From: Colius striatus
Taxonomy: Eukaryota; Chordata; Aves; Coliiformes; Coliidae
Length of the DNA: 64,000 bases
Direction: 5' to 3'
Assembly (NCBI RefSeq): GCF_028858725.1
Contig: NC_084767.1
Coordinates: 3,771,501 to 3,835,500 of the forward strand
Of the stretch, positions 1 through 11,363 are shown one piece after another; within the stretch, counting starts at the first letter, position 1, and every line of letters begins with the position of its first letter. The translations under genes and the position numbers were made by a program. The notes below the pieces were generated by a model that was not told the origin of the DNA, made no database searches, and was given only the letters and a program-made list of their open reading frames with translations.

Positions 1-2894
1 TGATGCTGAGGATGCCCTGGGAAGCCTGCCCAAAGTCAAAGCTCCACATCAGGGAGTGCAGGAGCTCTGGCAGTTCTGCTTCAGCCAAGACTCTTAGCAC
101 TTCCAGACATGGAAATCAAAGTGGAGTTCAAGCTCCCAGGATTTTCTTGCTTTTGGCTTTACAGCAGGTTGGCAGTGGTAGCCCAAGACCACCAGCTGGA
201 GTTTCAAGCCCCCAAGCTCTGGACAGTCAGTCCTGAGTGCCCTTGGACAGAGGAGGCTGCATGGCATGGGCTGACTTGCCAAGGAGTGCTCCAGGAACAA
301 GGGGAGCTCAATTTGGCAAGAACTTATCAAATGGAATAACTTCAAGCAACAATATTTCAGGCCCAGCAGATGTGTTATTTCCAGCTAAGCTTTGTTTTAC
401 CAATAAATCTCTAACTAGCACAGAACAGCAATATAACAACCAAAGGCCTTACCCTCCATGGCTTACCTTCATATAGAAGTATTTCTATGAGTGAAACACA
501 GTACAAAAGAACAGTTACTCAGACCAACTTTAAGATCCTGAGACATGTTATTTACAGAGGACAAGAAGTCAGCAGCAATGCATTTAGCTACTCTGTGTGC
601 CCTGGCTGCTCCATCCCATCTCTACATGCAAGGTACCCCCTCAGATCTCTTGGCAACTGTTCACAGAGAGGGAAAGATTTTTGAACTTTTAGAACAAGCT
701 AGAGTTTTTGTTCTGTGTAGAAAAGTGAATTATGTATTGAGAACAAGACACAGCAAAGACAAAGCGTGACCTCTCTATTTGCACATCTGCTTCGATTCAC
801 ACTCCAAGTGAGATGTGTTATTAAAAACTTCAGGTAACTGATATGCATTTTGAAGAACGTGAAAGATCACCACTGCTTGCCAGGAGCCACAGCACGACAT
901 TACCACCTCTGCTTTTGGCTCTGCAGTGACAATGAAGGAGTAATTTCAAATATATGATCCAGTGCCCTGAGGTTCTCTTATTTATTTGTGATTCCTCTAA
1001 CAAAGAGGGTTTAAATAAGTTCTTTTTCTTGTATAAAACAAGCCTTTCTTTTCCTTGTTGAACACATTCCTCAATTGCATCATGTAAGCATATTTTAATG
1101 CAACACTACAGTTCCTCTTCTGCAGTTTACACTTAAATGGTCATATGAATTTAACAAAAGGATGCATTGCTACAAGGGTCTGAGCAGGTGGTGATGGTGT
1201 ATGTGTCAGCTGGTCTGGTTTGTATACCTTGAGTCAGGTTCCTCTTCAGAGTCTTTTTTTCAGCATTTTAACTGCTCTGCCTGCCTTTGCTCACAACAGG
1301 ACCTTTGAAATCTGGTCACTAAAGTAGAAAGCTAAACTTTGTCACCCAAAGAATTAGAAACTGAACTTGAATCAGCATATAGTTTTGCTCCATTGCATTG
1401 GCTATTCTGGACCAGAGTGATTTGAATTGTAAGAACTCTTTCAAAGTACTGCCAACTAGAAGTTCTTTTCTATTAATAGATTCCAACCAAGTAATTATAC
1501 CATTACCACCACAGGGTTTCTGGGGGAAGGGCTGCTGGCTCGCTCTTGTGGTTTCACACATGTTGCAGGCTAAGAAAGCCCAGCTGCTCACCAGCCTCTG
1601 CTCTGGACACAAACTGCATCCTGGAGTGAGCTGGAAGTGAGGCACAAGCAAAACAGAGGCAGGTTGGACAAGGCCAAAGACAAGCAGGCAAGTAGAGAGA
1701 TTTGCTGGGATTAATAAGGAAGGGAGTAGTTACTTCTTTCTGTTAATTAGCAGGATGTTAACAAGCATAAAACTATATGGCAAGGTTGATGCTGCATAGA
1801 CCCTCCCCTCAAATCACACCTGTATGAAAGCAGAGAAGCACTGCACAGCACCTAAATTCAGGCTACTCTGAATGCCCATGGAATCTGGCAAAGCCGCTGA
1901 AGCTGGGCAGTGCTAGGACAGACTGTCGCACCTCTCTGGTCCCTGAACAAAGGGGAAGCTGGCACTCCTCCATTCCCACACGTGTACCATAATACACCAA
2001 ATCTGATTTAGGGAGCCTGAGTCTTCCCTTGCACCTTCTGGTGGTTGCCACACAGGCAAAGCAGCAAAGCAGGTGCAATGCCCTGGCAGCCATCGACAAC
2101 CAACCTGTGCAGGCATCTCAGAATGCAAGAGGTAAATGGATAAGGATGATCCAAGGCCACATTTATCTTTTATAATTTCTTCCTTTTAAAATGATTTAGC
2201 ATAGTCCCACAGACAAAGGTCTCTGTTTATCCAAAGATTCTTAATGAGTTGGCTGAATTTCATTTGGAGATTTAGGTTAATGCATCTCATCTATCCTGTA
2301 TAAGTAGCAATTACACACCTGGAAGAAAAGCTTTGTTTCCAGGCTCCTTTAAGTCTGTGCCAGTAAAGGTAACAACTGCAGCTGTAGTTTACAAGAAAAG
2401 AAACACTAGAGCAACAACTCTGCAATTTACAATCCAGGATTATAAACTAAATACTCCCCATGCAAACCTTTCCTTGATGGAACTGTGGGAACAGGCGGAT
2501 CACCCTATTTAGTGCCAAAACCAGATTAAACATACGTGTGACTGCACACATGTGTTTTGAAAATACCAAAGAACTATGGCATTTTTGCTCTGCCAGAAAA
2601 ATGATCACATCTTGATTGAATACTTTGCTTTCTCACTTCCTTTTCCATGCTGAAATGTCAACTATTTTAAGTAAAATCAGAATATTACTCAACCACAAAT
2701 CAGAAGAGAACCTTGATACCAGAGCTGTCATCAAAAAGGCACATTCCAGTTCTAGACTTGAAGTTTTACTATTAAGAAAACAGAGATTAAGCCTTTCCAA
2801 ATGCTTTGCTGCTTGATGATATACTCACTGACACGTTATTAAAGCCCAACGCTCTGACATTCCAGTAATTTTATCTACAAACACTAAGACATTA
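1..2894. other. Intergenic DNA 3' of the C5orf47-like gene
   Basis: About 2.9 kb with no exon I can support. Open frames here are at most 110 codons, overlap on both strands, and show no recognisable domain or splice-flanked conserved coding pattern. No CR1 fragment or long tandem repeat was recognised. In mammals the next gene in this direction is NSG2, as I recall, but none of it is visible here. Confidence 0.6.
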
Positions 2895-3677
2895 CACAAG
2901 GAGAAAACAATCCTTTTATTGAAACCAAGGACATCTAATTGTGACAGGTGAATGTTTTATCTACAGAGATGAAATCCATATACACAGTATTTTTGTGCAG
3001 TCTTCATGTTCCATTTACACAATTTGCTAGTTTAAAAGGGTTTAACAGTCAATCAAGAGTTCAAGCATGAAACTCCATAGCAGAAGAAAATTATATCGTG
3101 TTACTGAAGTCAGCTACATAAACAATATCTTCTGATTATGATGATATCATTATGTGCTTCACCACGAACAGCAAGGCAGAAAACATTCACCTGGTTTCGT
3201 ATTCAAAATACTTGCTGAGATTCATGTATAAATGGATGAGTGAACAGAGGGTAATTGTGTATTGTTTTAATATAATAAAGTCAAATTTATTCAAATCAGG
3301 AAGAGAAATAAGTGTTTCTTTATATCTTGTGTGGAGTTCTGCCTTACTGAGTTTGTGTTTGCTTACGATTCTGACAAGCCGTAAAAAAAAGCAGATATAA
3401 ATACAGAGTCAACACTAAGTGCGTCTCTCTATTCTTTTGCAAGCAACCTGTCACAATATTATGCTCATTAAAAAGCTTTCAAAAAATAATAGCTAAGTGA
3501 AACACTAGACTTAATGACTTGAAATAAATATCTTGCAACAGAACTATTTAAGCCACTGTGAAACTAAACCTCTTAGCAGAAGTACACACGCCAAACAAAC
3601 AATGGAGAACCTGTGTTCACTGAAATCACTGTCAGTCTTGCCACCAGCTTCAGTGAGAACTAGATCAAAATAGAAAC
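2895..3677 (-). other. 3' UTR of the C5orf47-like gene
   Basis: AT-rich non-coding sequence between the TAA stop at 3678-3680 and a poly(A) signal at 2915-2920 on the minus strand. The left limit is an estimate, placed about 20 nt past the AATAAA. The length of about 0.8 kb is ordinary. No coding exon in this interval continues the frame. Confidence 0.6.
2915..2920 (-). promoter_or_regulatory. Poly(A) signal AATAAA, C5orf47-like gene
   Basis: The plus strand reads TTTATT, that is AATAAA on the gene strand. It lies about 760 nt past the stop codon and is the most plausible end of the last exon. Other AATAAA-like strings occur in this AT-rich DNA, so the assignment is by position. Confidence 0.6.
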
Positions 3678-3752
3678 TTACACTACTTTTTCAATTTCCT
3701 TTTGGATTGAATCTCTTTTTTTTTGCTCTATCCAGTCAAACATAGACTTGTC
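3678..3752 (-). CDS. C5orf47: C5orf47-like exon 5 (terminal coding exon)
   Basis: Enters in phase 0 after a long pyrimidine tract ending CTAG. Encodes 24 residues beginning [12 protein letters not shown] and ending IEKVV, then TAA. The previous exon ends in a complete AGG codon, so the join is clean. Confidence 0.8.
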   Translation of the reverse strand, partial: DKSMFDWIEQKKRDSIQKEIEKVV

Positions 3753-6700
3753 CTAGAGAAAAAAAAAAAGAGATGTTGTGGCACGTTTCCTTTTACATAG
3801 AAAAGTCAGATATCAAGTGTGACAAATAAAGACTCTGTTCAGATTTTCCTTTAGATCATCACAGAAGGATTCAGCTTAATAAAAAGGCAAAATCTCCCTC
3901 CCAGTTGAGACAGAGCTGTTCTGCTCCCCAAACATGACTGAAATCTTGAAAGACACTCGAGCCCAGTGTCAGTAATACTGAAGTATGCAACCTGAACTTA
4001 TTAATAGCATTAAACAGTATCTGTGCCTCTTTCTTCTATGATTTTGTTTAACATTTAAATTGGCTTGGCAATTAATGGACTACATACATACCCTGTCCAG
4101 GCAGGATGCTTCATTCTTTGCACTTTGGTTTGTATCATTGCCTGTGGGAGAATATTATTTGAAGGCACATCATCATTTTCAGTCACACTGAATCTAAGTC
4201 ACAACCTTCCTAGGATTAAATAGATGGCTTTGGAAATCAAGTAAATCTTTATTCTCTCACAAAAACTATTTCTAGTGGCAATAAAATGCAGCATTAATTT
4301 TGTAGCTTTATTAATCTAGTAAAAAAAAAAAGAGCCCATTTTATTCAGATTTGCTGATCCATATCTAAATGTCTGATAGAATTATTCAGTTTTAATCTTC
4401 TTTAATGAAAAATTCAGATCAATAGGAGACTTAGCCCTCTGATTTGACGTTGTGTAAAATCTGGTATTTAGAAAGAAAGTATTAGAATTTGTGGTTTTCA
4501 CCTAAATAGAGCTTAATGGTAGATTCTCAATTAAAGCTCCTGAAAAATGAGGTATGATTACAATTAAGGACAGAGCAAGTGTTGGGAGTGGGGGGAGAGG
4601 GGGGTGGGTGGGTGAGTGAGTGCATCCTGGGGTGCATCAAGAAGAGTGTGGCCAGTAGGTTGAGGGAGGTTCTCTTCCCTCCCTACTCTGCCCTGGTGGG
4701 GCCACATCTGGAGTACTGTGCCCAGTTCTGGGCTCCCCACTTACAGAGAGAAATAGAGGTGCTGGACAGAGCCCAGTGCAGGGCCACCAAGATGATGAGG
4801 GGTCTGGAGTATCTCTGACAATGAAAGACTGTGGGACCTGGGGCTGTTTAGCCTGAAGAAGACTAAGGGGGGACCTTATCAATGCTTATAAATAACATAA
4901 ACGGGGGGTATCGAGAGGATGGGCCCAGTCTTTTCTCTGTGGTGCCCAGTGACAGGACAAGGAGTAATGGGCACAAGGTGGGACACAAGAAGTTCCACTT
5001 GAACGTGAGAAGAAACTTCTTTGCTGTGAAGGTGAGAGAGCCCTGGCACAAGCTGCCCAGGGGGGTGTGGAGGTTTCCAAACCTGCCTGGACATGTTCCT
5101 GTGTTCCTGGGGGACCCACTTTAGCAGGGAGTTGGACCGCATGATCTCTAGAGGTCTCTTCCAACCCCCACTGTTCTGGCAGAGTCTGTGATTCTGTGAA
5201 GGAAACACACCCCCTTCACCAACTCCCTCCTGGTCTGCAGGAATAGGGGAGTGCAGGATGGAAGGTACTCATGGCCAGTCCTGTGGAATTCCCATATGCC
5301 ACAGATACTTAGGCAGGCGTGAGTCAGATACAGTGTTAGAGTTGTAAATAATTGCTCTCTGTCACTACTGCAAACAAATAACAATAATATGGATGAACAA
5401 CACAGCACATAGAGAAGCAGATAGCATTTTAAGTGATGGCAAAGACAAGAGGCTAAGGATTATCAGAGCCAGGAAATTTGCCATGTGAGGACAGATTTAG
5501 TAGACTGCAACTTCTCAGCACAGGAATATGACAAGAGGCCAAAGGAATCTTGATTGGTATCTAGTTTAAGATATGGTTTAGTGTTTGGACATGGTTTAGT
5601 GGTGGACTTGGCAATGTAGTTTAGTGGTTGCACTCAATGATCTTAAAGGTCTGTTCCAATCAAAACAATTCTATGATCCTATAAAGAATATCAATAGCAC
5701 AGAACTAATACCCAGCACCTCATAACACAGAATTAATCTCATAATACCACAATTAATCAGGAATTGGTTTTAAAGCAAGCAGAAAAAGTCCTTTTCCACA
5801 TAATGCAGAATATTTGCAGAACCATTGTGGAACATGTTGTTGGAGCATACTGTGGAATTTCTTCTACTATCCCAAAAACATCCACTGCAGGTCACAGGGG
5901 ACATGCGTTGGGGCAGAGCGATTTCTGTTATGAACAGGATTGGTCTTCTTTTGTTCTCAGAAAGAAAATTTGAGGGGGAGTATTTCGTTGTCACACATAT
6001 GGAAATGTAATCAGTGTGCAACTTACAACATTACAAAAACAAGACACTGGCAACAATGGGCATATATTCTGGTACAGACCCTAACGGGCCTACGTGTGGA
6101 AGACTTCTATCAGTACAAGTGGAAGCTAAGCAGAAGTGCTGTGCCTGAATACACCATTTTTTAACTTGCCTGATTACTCCTCACAGATTAGTACACTCTT
6201 TTTCCCAAAAAAACTCATCAGACTGTGAGGCCAGAAATTCCAATTACATTTGTAAGCATACACTGTGTTATCTTAAATTCTGTTGCAACTACAACGTCTC
6301 TAATTGAACTTGGCTCGATGCAGAGCACCAGTTTTAATTCCTGAGTCATTTTCCAGTAATGAAACAGCTGTATTCAGGGCACAGTGTGAGAACATGCTAG
6401 ATGGTTTTGTTAAATGGTGTTACAGCTACCTTTGGGGAGCATCTTATTTATTTATTGTCTGGATGAAACCAACCGTTATTTTCCCATGTGAAAAAAGAAA
6501 TTATTATTCACACAATCACTGCCTTAGACCAATCTATGAATAATAGTTTCATTACACCTCTCACGTGTTCAGAAAAAAACCTGCTGATAGTCTATGCTCA
6601 TGTCTTGAAAGTTAACAGCAGTCTGCCATCCTTCCTCTGCATTAATACAAACAAGACCCTCAATGAAATACAAGAGTTTTTCAGTTGTGGCCAGAAGTCT

Positions 6701-9700
6701 CCAAAGTATGCAATCTGTTCCATAATTTGTGAGTTGCAAAAGCTACTACCCAAAAGAAACATCTGAATGGACCTTAAACCTTAAGTCAAAGCACTAAGCA
6801 TGGATAATTTGTTTTCTCTGGTGAAGTGAAACGTTATCAGCTTGTTGCCTACCTGCTCCATCAAACTGACTGCAAGTCAGGAGTCGACTTCTGAACTTTT
6901 CATTCTCTTCAAGCATCTTTGAAATTACTTTTGAGACTTTAAGCCAGACTTTGGACTGAAAGATCAAATTGAACTGTCTCAGTGAAGCACAGAAGAAGTT
7001 TGCATTAAAACATTTCTAAGGAAAAACTTTGAATTCTCCAGGATGACCGAGGTCCAACTTGGTTTTTTATGAGGACTGGGAAGGGGAAATGTGGAGGAGG
7101 GATATATATACACGTGTGGGATATACTGGAAGAATTACCTCTATTTAAAAGTAAAAGATCAAATTACCCCCTGATTTTCTACATGAGATACCCTTCTCCT
7201 TTCTTGCCTAGAACTCTTGTTAATCCAGGATTTGCAAGTGCCATTCTAGATAAGCTGAGCTTATGAAAAAGTGTGTAGAGCCTTTAAACTCTCTCCAAAC
7301 TCATCCAAAATTGGAGGGGGGGAGGGAGGTTGCTCATTTTTCCAGGAACAAAATCTTTACCATGTAATCTCTCAACAGCAGCATAATTCAGACCCCAAGC
7401 TCTTATTTTAGAACAGCAGCAACCTTGCCTATTTCATGTCAAATCCACAGTAATCTGTTCTATAGATATTGATGACCTTTATTCTAGAGGCATAAAGCTC
7501 CATCTATGGTAAGCACATTTCAAACTCATGCACTGAAAAATCTTAAATTGGAACTGTTGACAAAGGCATTCAGACAGAGAGGCAGCCTAAAACATGCTAA
7601 CATGACTTCTGCTGGACCCCATCGTGAAACTAGTTTAAATCTAAAGATACTTCCTTTCTCATGGACGTTTGTTGCTAAAACTTAATACATATTCCTCATT
7701 CTTTCTAAATACTACCTAATGCAGAGCGATGTCATAGTCTGTTATTAGCAGTTCCTCTGAAGTCATTAGTATTTTGCTGGTTTTAAATCAAGTATCTGTG
7801 ACATTACTGTACTATCAGTCTAGCTGATTACTTGTACTTCACACATTACAAAATCTCATAATGAGTAACTGTTTTAATAAATGTGCCTTTTAAAATTTCA
7901 AGCATTTGTTGAACCACCCAACAGGAACAGAAATACATTTGTGAAACAGTCATTTCGTGCTGCTTCTAGTACCGTGTTAATACCTCTGTTTCTTGCCTCC
8001 ACTTTTTTTGTAACCTATGGGATTTCTTTGCTCCAAACAAAAGAGGAAGAGAAGCTGCAGAGCTTTTCCCTGCTGGGTTCTACCCAGCAAGGTGTGCAGC
8101 ACCCTGGCCCCAATCCAACAAAGCATTTCAGTACAGGCTTTAAGTCAACTGCATGCTCTTATTTTTCAAGGTAAGCACACACTTAAGTGCTTTATTGAAT
8201 GAGAGCCAGAATTTTAAAGCCTCCAGAGGGGAGGGGGGAAATACCATTTTTATTTTCTTTGAGTAAGGTTTTCAATAACAGACTACCAACTCAACCTTTC
8301 AATCTCCCTCATGCTCTCACATACAACAAGCAGGAAGCAGTTTTCTCAAATGCAAAGGCAGCTAATTCAGCTCCCACATTTTATACCTTTTGCTTCTTTC
8401 GTTGAATTACTTTATCAACATTTCGTGAAGGGAAGGGAAAGTCAAAGGCATCGGCCTTAGCCTCTTGAAGGTCACCTAGGAAGAGAGTTTAGAAAACATA
8501 CTCCAAGTGTTTACAATACATTCCTGAGGAAGTTGTTGATGTTCCCTTTTGATGTTCGGTAGGGAGACTTACTTCTGGTCCCAATAGATTACAGGATATC
8601 AGTCCTTATAGCGTGCTATCACTTTGCTTATTTTCTCCATTATAACCATGGGGCAGGTGGATATCTCTCAAATTCCACAAAACAAACTTCAAAACCAAAA
8701 ATTAAGACAACATACTTCTGGGCAGTGTAAACTAGCTTTTCATTCCCCCTTTTTCCTTTGCTATGGTAGCTACTAAAATTCTATCTGAGCTTAAAGAGTT
8801 GGTGAGCAGGCAGAGACAAGAAACTGGACAAATCACTTCTGCTAGCACTAAAAAATCAGAAGCAAGAAGAGCAGGTTGATCTCAAGGACTCAAGACATGC
8901 ATAGCCACACAGAGGAAGGAGTCAAGTGAGTTCCCAGAGGGATGAGGACAGTGGCTTTCTGAAGAGCTGCTGGGCAGGCGGGCTGAGGAGAAGAGTGATC
9001 CATGTGGTCACAGCCACAGGCTCATCCCTTGGTACAGTAGGCAAACCAGCAATCTCTAGGCCACCCCAGCCCCACACCAGATACCCAAGGCAGCCATAGC
9101 AATGGACAAAGGCTTTGAGTTACTGATAGTCACAGGCTGCCTCTAAGCCACCAGTTGACACAACTTGGATGACAATCAGGCAGAACCAGTGCTTTTAATC
9201 ACACACCAATATAGCATTTCACTTTGTTACATTTGGAAAAATGGCTTTTAAGAGGCAGAAAAAAATTAAAACATCTCAAGAGCAATGAGTTAGCAAAATT
9301 CCAGACCCCTCTATCTGTGTCACCCATCATTTCCAGTTCCCAGCCCAGCTTCTTCTCCAGAAGCCAGGTCACGCTCTCATCATTTTCACTCCATTTCATC
9401 CTGTGGAGTTGAACTATGTTGCATAACAGATCACAACCAGTGGGAAAGCGTCTAACCTTTTTTGTTTGCTTTTATAAAAAAGAAGGCACCCACACCCATG
9501 TCCATCCCAGCTTTCTTTGGTCCCAGACACACACCAAAAAAAAACCCCTCCAAAATTAAGAAACATCTTTGAGCTGTCAGAGCAATGAGGGAGTCAGCAG
9601 CACAGAGGCTCTGTGGTTAGGTGGGAATCTCTCAGAAGAGGCAGAAGCAACACAGAAGTCCCAGAGCAGCCCTGTTGCACAGAGCTTATTTTTGGCTTTC

Positions 9701-10289
9701 TCTCTGTCACAGGAAAAGAGCAGCGAAGGCTGTGCTGCAGGCAGCTGCCTGACCTTACAGGATGGAGATGTTGTAGCTCAACAGCTTAAGAGTCTGAGAC
9801 AAAACTATTGAACTTACATGAGTGAAAAATATAACACAGTGTTCTGCCTCCTTCTGAAACATCCAGTTTAACAGTACTGGACACATTAAGAAAAAGCTGT
9901 TGTGCCACCTTCACTCCTTAGTTTGGGCAATGTGAGAGGGAAATAGCTTCCCAACGAAAGAGGACATGGCGGGGGGTCAGCCCTGTGCTCTGAGGGCCCC
10001 ACGCGCAGCAGCACGTACCATGATGGCGGCTGCAGGGCTTCACCCTGCCACAGCTCCTCCCTACCACCTGCACACTGCTGCTGGCACACGGCTCGGGGCT
10101 GCCCTCGGTCCTCCGCTTCCTGCCCTTCTCCGCGGGGCTCGGTTGGGGCAGCACAGGCACAGCCCGGCCCACTTCAGGCTGCCAGCAGTCCACGCCATAG
10201 CGGATGATGGAGCCGCAGCGGTGGGAGCCGAAGCTGTTGACATACACGAGCGGCACACGAGGCCCACGCTGGCTGCGGCGTGGCTCCAT
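3678..10289 (-). CDS. C5orf47: C5orf47-like uncharacterised protein, five coding exons
   Basis: Assembled from five exons (listed separately) whose phases all match: 271+89+103+50+75 = 588 nt, giving 195 residues plus stop. No function is established for this family. The assignment rests on an N-terminal [12 protein letters not shown] block (residues 15-26), a central [19 protein letters not shown] block, then [20 protein letters not shown], and on position directly downstream of CPEB4 in the same orientation, as I recall for human 5q35.2. The human protein is about 176 residues as I remember it. The second half is strongly charged and probably helical: residues about 110-155 alternate Lys/Glu with hydrophobic residues, and the C-terminus ([20 protein letters not shown]) is amphipathic. 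There is no signal peptide or membrane segment. Residues 40-90 are Pro/Arg/Ser-rich and look poorly constrained. The start was chosen as the Met 14 codons before the conserved VYVN block. The frame stays open upstream, but only through the minisatellite. Confidence 0.82.
4092..4141 (-). CDS. C5orf47: C5orf47-like exon 4 (50 nt)
   Basis: Acceptor CTCCCACAG, donor AGG/GTATGT. The first two bases complete a Gly codon split with exon 3. The remaining 16 codons read [16 protein letters not shown]. It was found only through phase and splice signals, as it is too short to show as a long open frame. The sequence is polar and unremarkable. Confidence 0.72.
4618..5200 (+). mobile_element. CR1 LINE fragment, 3' portion
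   Basis: Carries hallmark CR1 sequence: a reverse-transcriptase C-terminal remnant ([14 protein letters not shown] in one frame), then the conserved 3' UTR with the 'ttggaccgcatgatctctag' and 'ggtctcttccaaccccc' blocks, and an ATTCTGTGA tail ending the element at its right side. It is 5' truncated as usual for CR1 and has frame breaks, so it is inactive. It lies antisense inside an intron of the C5orf47-like gene. Confidence 0.9.
5590..5684 (+). mobile_element. CR1 LINE 3'-terminal fragment, diverged
   Basis: Only about 95 bp, holding the typical CR1 terminal blocks 'atggtttagtggtggacttg', 'gatcttaaaggtctgttcca' and a final 'attctatgatcctat'. It belongs to a different CR1 subfamily from the neighbouring copy, judged from the terminal block. 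Plus orientation. Confidence 0.8.
6853..6955 (-). CDS. C5orf47: C5orf47-like exon 3
   Basis: 103 nt: acceptor TTTCAG, donor GCAG/GTAGGC, entering in phase 0 and leaving with one base (G) of a Gly codon. Encodes [20 protein letters not shown] followed by [14 protein letters not shown]. This is the most helix-like part of the protein and matches the family block that I remember as a VW-x-KVI-S-x-MLEENEK pattern. Confidence 0.85.
6956..8386 (-). other. C5orf47-like intron 2
   Basis: 1.4 kb of AT-rich intronic DNA. I see no repeat family, no additional exon and no RNA gene. Confidence 0.6.
8387..8475 (-). CDS. C5orf47: C5orf47-like exon 2
   Basis: 89 nt: acceptor TTCCTAG, donor AAG/GTATAA. The first two bases finish a Gly codon begun in exon 1. 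The rest reads [20 protein letters not shown] then KVIQRKKQK. The DFPFP motif followed by a basic stretch (KVIQRKKQK) matches the C5orf47 family core. Confidence 0.85.
8476..10018 (-). other. C5orf47-like intron 1
   Basis: 1.5 kb with no recognised repeat or gene. The plus-strand open frame at 9569-9811 has no recognisable domain. Confidence 0.6.
10019..10289 (-). CDS. C5orf47: C5orf47-like exon 1 (start codon and conserved VYVN block)
   Basis: 271 nt from ATG at 10287-10289 to donor ATG/GTACGT at 10018. Encodes 90 residues plus one base. Residues 1-32 (MEPRRSQRG, then [18 protein letters not shown]) are the conserved part; the remainder is Pro/Arg/Ser-rich. The donor was chosen because it is near consensus and leaves phase 1, exactly what exon 2 needs. 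GTGGTAGG at about 10063-10070 is a weaker donor and would break the frame. GC content is much higher than in neighbouring exons, consistent with a first exon. Confidence 0.78.
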
Positions 10290-10307
10290 TTGTGGCTGGA
10301 TGGGCTG

Positions 10308-11113
10308 AGGCTGAGGGGAGAGGGTGTTGAGGCGCTGAGGGGAGCAGGCACTGAGGGGAGTGGGTGAGGAGGTGCTGAGGGGAGCAAGCGCTGAGGGGAG
10401 TGGACACTGAGGGGAGCAAGCGCTGAGTGAGCACTGTGGGGAGCAGGCACTGAGGGGTGCCGGTGCTGAGGCACTGAGGGGAGCAGGCACTGAGGTGCTG
10501 AGGGAGCAAGCGCTGAGAGGAGTGGGCACTGAGGGGAGTGAGCACTGAGGGGAGCAGGCACTGAGGGGTGCGGGTGCTGAGGTACTGAGGGGATTGGGTG
10601 CTGAGGTGAGCAGGCGCTGAGGGGTGTGGGTGCTGAGGGGAGTAGGCACTGAGAGGTGTGGGTGCTGAGGCACTGAGGTGAGTGGGCACTGAGGGGAGCA
10701 GGTGCTGAGGGGAGTGTGTGCTGAGGGGAGCAGGCGCTGAGGGGTGTGGGTGCTGAGGGGAGTGGGCACTGAGGGGAGTGAGCACTGAGGGGAGTGAGCA
10801 CTGAGGGGAGTGGGCACTGAGGGGTGTGGGTGCTGAGGGGAGTGGGCACTGAGGGGAGTGAGCACTGAGGGGAGTGAGCACTGAGGGGAGTGTGTGCTGA
10901 GGGGAGCAGGTGCTGAGGGGTGTGGGTGCTGAGGGGAGTGAGCACTGAGGGGAGTGAGCACTGAGGGGAGTGGGCACTGAGGGGAGTGGGCACTGAGGGG
11001 TGTGGGTGCTGAGGGGAGTGGGCACTGAGGGGTGTGGGTGCTGAGGCACTGAGGTGAGTGTGCGCTGAGGGGAGCAGGTGCTGAGGGGTGCAGGGGAGCA
11101 GGCGCTGAGGGTG
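10308..11113. repeat. G-rich 16-bp minisatellite, about 50 units
   Basis: Tandem variants of ctgaggggagtgggca, ctgaggggagcaggcg and ctgaggggtgtgggtg, mostly 16 bp with some 11-12 bp short units. Because 16 is not divisible by 3, each strand frame cycles through the same peptide with a 16-residue period (for example PTPLSAHSPQCPLPSV on the minus strand). This keeps three frames open for about 350 codons, and none of these is a gene. The array ends about 20 bp before the start codon of the C5orf47-like gene, so it occupies its 5' UTR, proximal promoter or a 5' intron. Higher-order blocks (A-B-A-C runs at 10750-11000) suggest recent unequal exchange. Confidence 0.95.
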
Positions 11114-11363
11114 AGGGGGTGACACAGGCCTAGCCGCTGTGCTGCAGGGAGCACAGTGCCAGCAGTCTCATCCTCTGGGCAGCCACAGTGTGGGGGTCCC
11201 CAGGGCAGCACCTCACCTGCCGCATCCTGTCTGATTGCTGTTGGTCCATTGTGGTGTCACAGCTGGGTAGCAAAAAAGAGATATATCACTGTTTTCTGAG
11301 TGGGAATGAAGAACGAGCCTAGGGCAGAACAGGCACAGTCCTAGTTTCCCCCTCTCTCTCCCT
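11114..11363 (-). promoter_or_regulatory. 5' flank of the C5orf47-like gene, possible upstream exon
   Basis: Moderately GC-rich sequence between the minisatellite and a CR1 copy. On the minus strand an ATG-CGG-CAG at 11217-11225 is followed by a near-consensus donor (CAG/GTGAGG at 11216). A CCAAT-like CCAAC lies nearby. It could be a short 5' exon that splices over the minisatellite. There is no direct evidence of transcription. Confidence 0.3.

Larger units (their letters stand above)
4142..6852 (-). other. C5orf47-like intron 3
   Basis: Contains the two plus-strand CR1 fragments at 4618-5200 and 5590-5684. Outside them the sequence is AT-rich with no other recognised element. Open frames at 5764-6766 have no coding character that I can see. 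Confidence 0.65.

Noticed and set aside
1-2894. Search for NSG2 exons, the next gene in mammals
   Set aside because: No exon encoding the expected membrane protein was seen. The gene probably lies beyond the left edge.
4579-5208. Overlapping 79-109 codon frames
   Set aside because: All fall in the CR1 fragment and are remnants or shadows of the CR1 reverse-transcriptase tail and 3' UTR.
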